DNA from: JBGZEX01 sp041846495
GTDB taxonomy: Bacteria > Bacteroidota > Bacteroidia > Bacteroidales > Marinifilaceae
NCBI GenBank assembly: GCA_041846495.1
Contig: JBGZEX010000075.1
Coordinates: forward strand, 1 to 64,000
Reading direction: 5' to 3'
DNA: 64,000 bases
Part shown: positions 60,404-64,000 of the stretch, piece after piece
Layout: every line of letters starts with the position of its first letter
How positions within the stretch are numbered: the first letter of the stretch is position 1
Position numbers and translations under genes: made by a program
Notes under the pieces: generated by a model
Database searches by the model: none
What the model was told of the DNA's origin: nothing
What the model saw: the letters and a program-made list of their open reading frames with translations, nothing else

Positions 60404-61888
60404 ATGAAGATTAATACGTATATGAAAACTATATTGATTTCCCTTACTCTGTGTATGGGAATGAATGCCGCTCGTGCGGGAGCGGTTTGTGGGGAAATGT
60501 TCGATGGGAGAATACCGGAATCCGGATCGCTGTCGGGAACCGGAGCAAGGGTTTTTCCCTATGAACGGACTGCCGACAATGTGCTTGTCGAAAGCATTAG
60601 TATAGACCAGGACGATACCTCTGTCCCGGTGGGTAAAACGATAGTATTTACAGCCACGGTTCTTCCGGAGACTGCGACTCAAAAAAAACTTAAATGGACT
60701 TCCGACGATGAAGAGGTAGCTGAAGTACGCGACGGACGGGTAAGAGCTAAAAAACCGGGCTCTGCTCTTATAAGAGCGACCGCTACGGACGGAAGCGGAA
60801 AATATGCGGAGGTTCGTGTTACCGTTGTCCGGCTTATTGAGAAAATAAAGTTGCAACTTCCCAGCAATGTCCTTGGATTGGGTTTGAAGAATTTCTATAT
60901 TCCAAGAGAGGTGGAGCCGTATAATGCTACGAATCAGGTTTTTTTATGGAAATCCGATAATCCGGATATCGTTTCCGTTAATCAAAAAGGAGAAATTTCC
61001 ACTCTGAAAATAGGAGAAGCTACGATTACGGCTACGGCTACGGATGGGAGTGCGGTGAGCACTTCGATACGTATTCGGGTTGTCGTACCGGTAGAAAAAA
61101 TCGAGATAAAAGAAGGAGATCAAATTCTTAAGCCTTATTCCCGGAAAAAACTTACGGTGGTTATTACTCCCGCCAATGCCGGAGTGCAGACGGTACGTTG
61201 GAATTCGAGCAATACGAAAGTGGCAACGGTCGATTCCGAAGGAGTCGTACGGACTAAGGATGCGGGGGAAACGACGATTACCGCGACTTCGGACGATGAC
61301 GTTGCCGAATATCCTCAGGCTTCCGTCAACATAAAAGTAGTAAAGGACATATCTTTAACGGGCATATATTTCAAGCAATCGCATGTCACTCTCGCCGTCG
61401 GGGCTTCCGAACGGCTGATTCCCGTTGCGGAACCCGCTGAAGCAACACTTCCTTCCCTCGACTGGAAATCGGGAGATGATGCCGTCGTATCGGTAAATGC
61501 CGAAGGGGAGATAAAAGCCCATAGTTTAGGTGTCGCCGATATCGCTGCAACCACCAAGGACGGGAAATATACGGCAAGCGTACGAGTAATCGTGAACCGC
61601 TCGAAAGAAGAATTCAAAGTGCCGCATCTTTTGAATATTTCGCGTATCGAAAAAAATCGGCCATTCCCGATTTACTGGGCGGATGTGGAAGACGAAAATA
61701 CCGGATTCTCTTATCGTCTCGAAAAGACGGTGAACGGTAAAACCGTCATCGACAAATCCCTGACGGTGGACGAAGAAAAGAAAACGCTTACTTTTTCCGA
61801 GAGCGGAAACTTCCGTCTTGTCGTAACTTTGAACGGGAACGGAAAAGCCTGGCAGGAAATCTCGTATGAATTGGAGATAGCCGAATAA
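60404..61888 (+). CDS. Exported protein with tandem Ig-like (Big_2) domains
   Basis: Secreted 494-residue protein. The signal peptide ends near residue 28 (AARAG); an inner ATG at 60422 is an alternative start. Four Big_2 (BID_2) repeats are readable, each about 80-85 residues and marked by a repeated end such as KKPGSALIRATATDGSGKYA, LKIGEATITATATDGSA, KDAGETTITATSDD and HSLGVADIAATTKDGKYTA. The C-terminal 95 residues form a further beta-rich domain (LEKTVNGKTVIDKSLTVDEE). No lipobox, anchor motif or T9SS C-terminal domain is clear. A surface adhesion or scaffold role is possible. Confidence 0.82.
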   Translation: MKINTYMKTILISLTLCMGMNAARAGAVCGEMFDGRIPESGSLSGTGARVFPYERTADNVLVESISIDQDDTSVPVGKTIVFTATVLPETATQKKLKWTSDDEEVAEVRDGRVRAKKPGSALIRATATDGSGKYAEVRVTVVRLIEKIKLQLPSNVLGLGLKNFYIPREVEPYNATNQVFLWKSDNPDIVSVNQKGEISTLKIGEATITATATDGSAVSTSIRIRVVVPVEKIEIKEGDQILKPYSRKKLTVVITPANAGVQTVRWNSSNTKVATVDSEGVVRTKDAGETTITATSDDDVAEYPQASVNIKVVKDISLTGIYFKQSHVTLAVGASERLIPVAEPAEATLPSLDWKSGDDAVVSVNAEGEIKAHSLGVADIAATTKDGKYTASVRVIVNRSKEEFKVPHLLNISRIEKNRPFPIYWADVEDENTGFSYRLEKTVNGKTVIDKSLTVDEEKKTLTFSESGNFRLVVTLNGNGKAWQEISYELEIAE

Positions 61889-61942
61889 TCATAGAAAATA
61901 CCCATAATTATTTCCGGACTACCGGAGAAATGAAATAGAAAA

Positions 61943-62590
61943 ATGAAACGAATATTACAAACCCTATTTGCAGGACTGATTATACTGAACTTGAGCAATT
62001 GTAAGAAAGACGAGAATTCCGGACCGCTTCCCCTTGCAAAGTTCGAATTGGAGAAAACGTCGATAAGCGTCGAAGAAGGAAAAACCGATACCGTAGCGAT
62101 AAAAAACGGAGGAGGGAATTATAGCGTTAGCCCGAATTCCGCTTTTGCCGAAATTCTCTTTGAAGGAGAGAAAATCGTAGTAAAAGCTTTGAAGCCCGGA
62201 GAGGTGGTGTTTACGATACGTTCGGATTCCCGTCAGGCGACTCTTGAAGTGAAGGTAACCGCCAAACCCGTGCAACCTCTCGAAGGAGAGGCGGGACTAT
62301 ACGACGAATCCGGGAAGAATATGATGAAGGCCAAGTATAAGGCGAGAAAAGCCGATTTGATTTGGCTTTCGGACGATATCAAATCGCCTTACGCAAAATA
62401 TCTTATGATGCATGCCGTATCGGATAAGCTCAAACCGGGAGAAAAAGCGGATATCGGCATAAAATCCCGGGGAATTCCGGAACTCGAAGGAAAAACTTCC
62501 GTATCCGCAACATTGGAATTGAGGAACGGGAATATGGCCCAGTTGAAAATAGAGGGCGGATTACGTCTTCTTTGCCCTGTGAAAAATTGA
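61943..62590 (+). CDS. Lipoprotein with Ig-like domain
   Basis: A 215-residue lipoprotein: the signal peptide ends LNLSNC with lipidated C20. An Ig-like (Big_2-like) domain follows (ELEKTSISVEEGKTDTVAIKNG, VKALKPGEVVFTIRSDSRQATLEVKV), then a distinct C-terminal domain of about 100 residues (GLYDESGKNMMKAKYKARKADLIWLSDD) I do not recognise. It lies 54 bases after the larger Ig protein gene and could be its membrane partner. Function unknown. Confidence 0.78.
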   Translation: MKRILQTLFAGLIILNLSNCKKDENSGPLPLAKFELEKTSISVEEGKTDTVAIKNGGGNYSVSPNSAFAEILFEGEKIVVKALKPGEVVFTIRSDSRQATLEVKVTAKPVQPLEGEAGLYDESGKNMMKAKYKARKADLIWLSDDIKSPYAKYLMMHAVSDKLKPGEKADIGIKSRGIPELEGKTSVSATLELRNGNMAQLKIEGGLRLLCPVKN

Positions 62591-62617
62591 GGTCTGAATG
62601 GCGGGAAAAATTCCGCT

Positions 62618-63412
62618 TTATGAATTCTCCTTCATTTTCACGATATAAAAGCAGGAGGTGGATAAAAAATTCCGGATATAACGGATTTTCGAAATATACG
62701 GATTGAGTTTCCGGGGCTTCAGATGGAATTTTTGGCGATAGTGCGGGTTTATAAACCACAGACGGCGGTCGATAATGATGCAGTCGTTTTTCTTCAGAAG
62801 TTTTTCGAATTTTTCTATGGTCACCCTGTCCCGTTTCGTTTCTATCAAAGCCCGGATGCAATCCGGATTTTCTCCTAATATTTTCAGTGTAAAAGCATAG
62901 GCCGCCTTAGGAAGAAGATGAAAAAAGGGGAGACGGGAACCGATTTTGCTGCGACACATCTGCTGATGACCTCCGAATGGCATCTGCCATGCGGGAAATG
63001 CCCAGAACATGATTCCGTCTGCTTTTAGGAATGCTTTGGCATGTCTTATAAAGGCTTCTTTTTCGGATAGGGGAATATGCTCGATAACATCGTGTATCAA
63101 CAGCAAATCGTATTTTTCGGAAGGGATTTCCATTTTCAGAAAATCCATGGCGATGAATATGCCCGGATATCCCGATGCGGAGAAAAAATTGCGGGCATTG
63201 ATGATTTTATGCTCCGCAATATCTACGCCCCTTATTTCACAACCGCTTTCTGCAAAAGGCAGGAGATTGCCTCCTTCTCCGCATCCGATTTCCAATACCC
63301 TGCATCCCTTGGCTACAGATACGAAACGGCGGATATAGTCCACATAAAATTCCCGCGAGGTATTGGCTAATTCCTTAAAATAAATGCTTCGATCCAAATG
63401 TCTTTTTTGCAT
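62618..63412 (-). CDS. Class I SAM-dependent methyltransferase
   Basis: Methyltransferase of 264 residues. Motif I VLEIGCGEGGNLLPFAESG is at 39-57, motif II GVDIAEHKI at 62-70 and LLLIHDVIEHI gives the post-I strand, as in UbiG/methyltransferase 11 family enzymes on small molecules or sugar lipids. The C-terminal third is basic and unlike the core. Lies between envelope genes, so a glycan or lipid acceptor is plausible but not shown. Confidence 0.85.
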   Translation of the reverse strand: MQKRHLDRSIYFKELANTSREFYVDYIRRFVSVAKGCRVLEIGCGEGGNLLPFAESGCEIRGVDIAEHKIINARNFFSASGYPGIFIAMDFLKMEIPSEKYDLLLIHDVIEHIPLSEKEAFIRHAKAFLKADGIMFWAFPAWQMPFGGHQQMCRSKIGSRLPFFHLLPKAAYAFTLKILGENPDCIRALIETKRDRVTIEKFEKLLKKNDCIIIDRRLWFINPHYRQKFHLKPRKLNPYISKIRYIRNFLSTSCFYIVKMKENS

Positions 63413-63490
63413 TTTCGGATATCGTATTTTTATATTATCCCGATAAGATTGAGTTGAGGCGAATGATATTTTACTTTAACTATATGTTAA

Positions 63491-64000
63491 TTATTTGTTT
63501 GTCTGTGTGGGTATATCATCGCTCATCAAGTCCGGTTCGGCAGCGGAAAACAAATGGGTTTCATAAAATTTATTTGCCATCTCGAGAGCATTTCCGGCCG
63601 ATTCTTTAGTGCACGACAATGTATACCACGAAGGTATGTTTCGGTTATTTCCGAGGATTTCCACCTTATTGACGGAAGCTGTCTTTTGCAGTTGGGATAA
63701 ATCTCCGGTATTTTTTAATTTCACATAAAAGAGATGACTTAATGTCAATTCCTTACCTTCTTTCGAGATAAAACAAGGCCCATCGTAAATGATTTCCGGT
63801 ATGCTTTTCTGCATATTCCGGTCCTCTACAATCATCCATTTCCATTCTGCCTGCTCTTTTTCGCTCTCCGGATTTAGAAAATTTAATGCTAAAACGACTT
63901 TCCCGGATATGTAGGAGGTGTTGTTTTTCAGAGAGGCTCTGACAGCTTGTTCATCCCCCGTTTTAAATAAAATATATTTTTTGCTCCGGGATTTCGATAA
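63491..64000 (-). CDS. Partial gene: N-terminal domain-like segment of Bacteroides S8 peptidases, no protease domain
   Basis: The minus-strand frame is open from the right window edge to a stop at 63491, giving at least 169 residues; the true start lies outside. The core VKLKNTGDLSQLQK to LGNNRNIPSWYTLSC and TKESAGNALEMANKFYE resembles the N-terminal region of Bacteroides subtilisin-like (S8) proteases as I recall them. Those continue into a catalytic domain; here the protein ends shortly after SAAEPDLMSDDIP, so it is a stand-alone prodomain-like protein or a truncated gene. It may act as a peptidase inhibitor or chaperone-like partner. Its identity depends on the missing 5' part. Confidence 0.6.
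   Translation of the reverse strand, partial: LSKSRSKKYILFKTGDEQAVRASLKNNTSYISGKVVLALNFLNPESEKEQAEWKWMIVEDRNMQKSIPEIIYDGPCFISKEGKELTLSHLFYVKLKNTGDLSQLQKTASVNKVEILGNNRNIPSWYTLSCTKESAGNALEMANKFYETHLFSAAEPDLMSDDIPTQTNK

Overview
The window is a chromosomal segment of a Bacteroidota bacterium, most likely order Bacteroidales. I base this on Bacteroidetes-type -7 boxes (TAnnTTTG, several with TTTG or ATTG 19-20 bases upstream), weak Shine-Dalgarno signals, a DUF4492-cydAB operon, an RprX/RprY-like two-component pair, OmpA, PCMD and YfhO proteins, and gene order typical of gut Bacteroidales. Base composition is moderate, with the first 5 kb looking more AT-rich than the rest. Family assignment (for example an Odoribacter-like lineage) would be a guess. 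I see no insertion sequence, prophage, CRISPR array or rRNA operon.

Region 1 (1-14,700) is the end of a surface-polysaccharide locus: a WbjD/CapG-type UDP-sugar 2-epimerase, a beta-propeller protein of unknown role, a WbuB-like glycosyltransferase, a hexapeptide acetyltransferase, a polysaccharide deacetylase, an NDP-sugar epimerase and a small initiating phosphosugar transferase. A separately promoted Wza-like SLBB export protein and a Wzz-like chain-length protein follow. They run directly into a five-gene acyl cassette: acyl carrier protein, short-chain reductase, acyl-adenylating ligase, LuxE-like acyl-protein synthetase and LuxC-like acyl reductase. There is no luciferase. This cassette is the best candidate for an under-described pathway in the window.

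Region 2 (14,700-31,960) is mostly core: a membrane-anchored EEP phosphatase, OmpA plus a shortened barrel paralogue, cytochrome bd (cydAB with DUF4492), an AI-2E-type permease, Lon protease, a LemA-TPM-TPM operon, a TlpA-like thioredoxin, a SulP anion transporter, ribosomal protein L34, Obg GTPase, and hpt facing away from purE across a compact palindromic promoter region.

Region 3 (31,960-49,550) holds a divergent RpoD-like sigma factor, tRNA-Thr with a decayed tRNA-like copy beside it, the two-component system, HflX, a TonB-like protein, an Sfp-type phosphopantetheinyl transferase (which could activate the carrier protein of region 1), aspartate-semialdehyde dehydrogenase, and a cobalamin riboswitch with its own promoter and terminator but no gene to control. 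TypA, tRNA-Cys, FolB, a candidate small RNA, RsgA, the YceD-L32-FabH operon, KdsB, ribosome recycling factor and a U32 peptidase follow.

Region 4 (49,560-64,000) is devoted to the envelope: a YfhO-PCMD lipoprotein-barrel operon, two glycosyltransferases with overlapping reading frames, a flippase, a phosphoethanolamine transferase, a C_GCAxxG_C_C protein, two Ig-like surface proteins, a methyltransferase, and the end of a gene resembling the N-terminal domain of Bacteroides S8 peptidases but without a protease domain after it.
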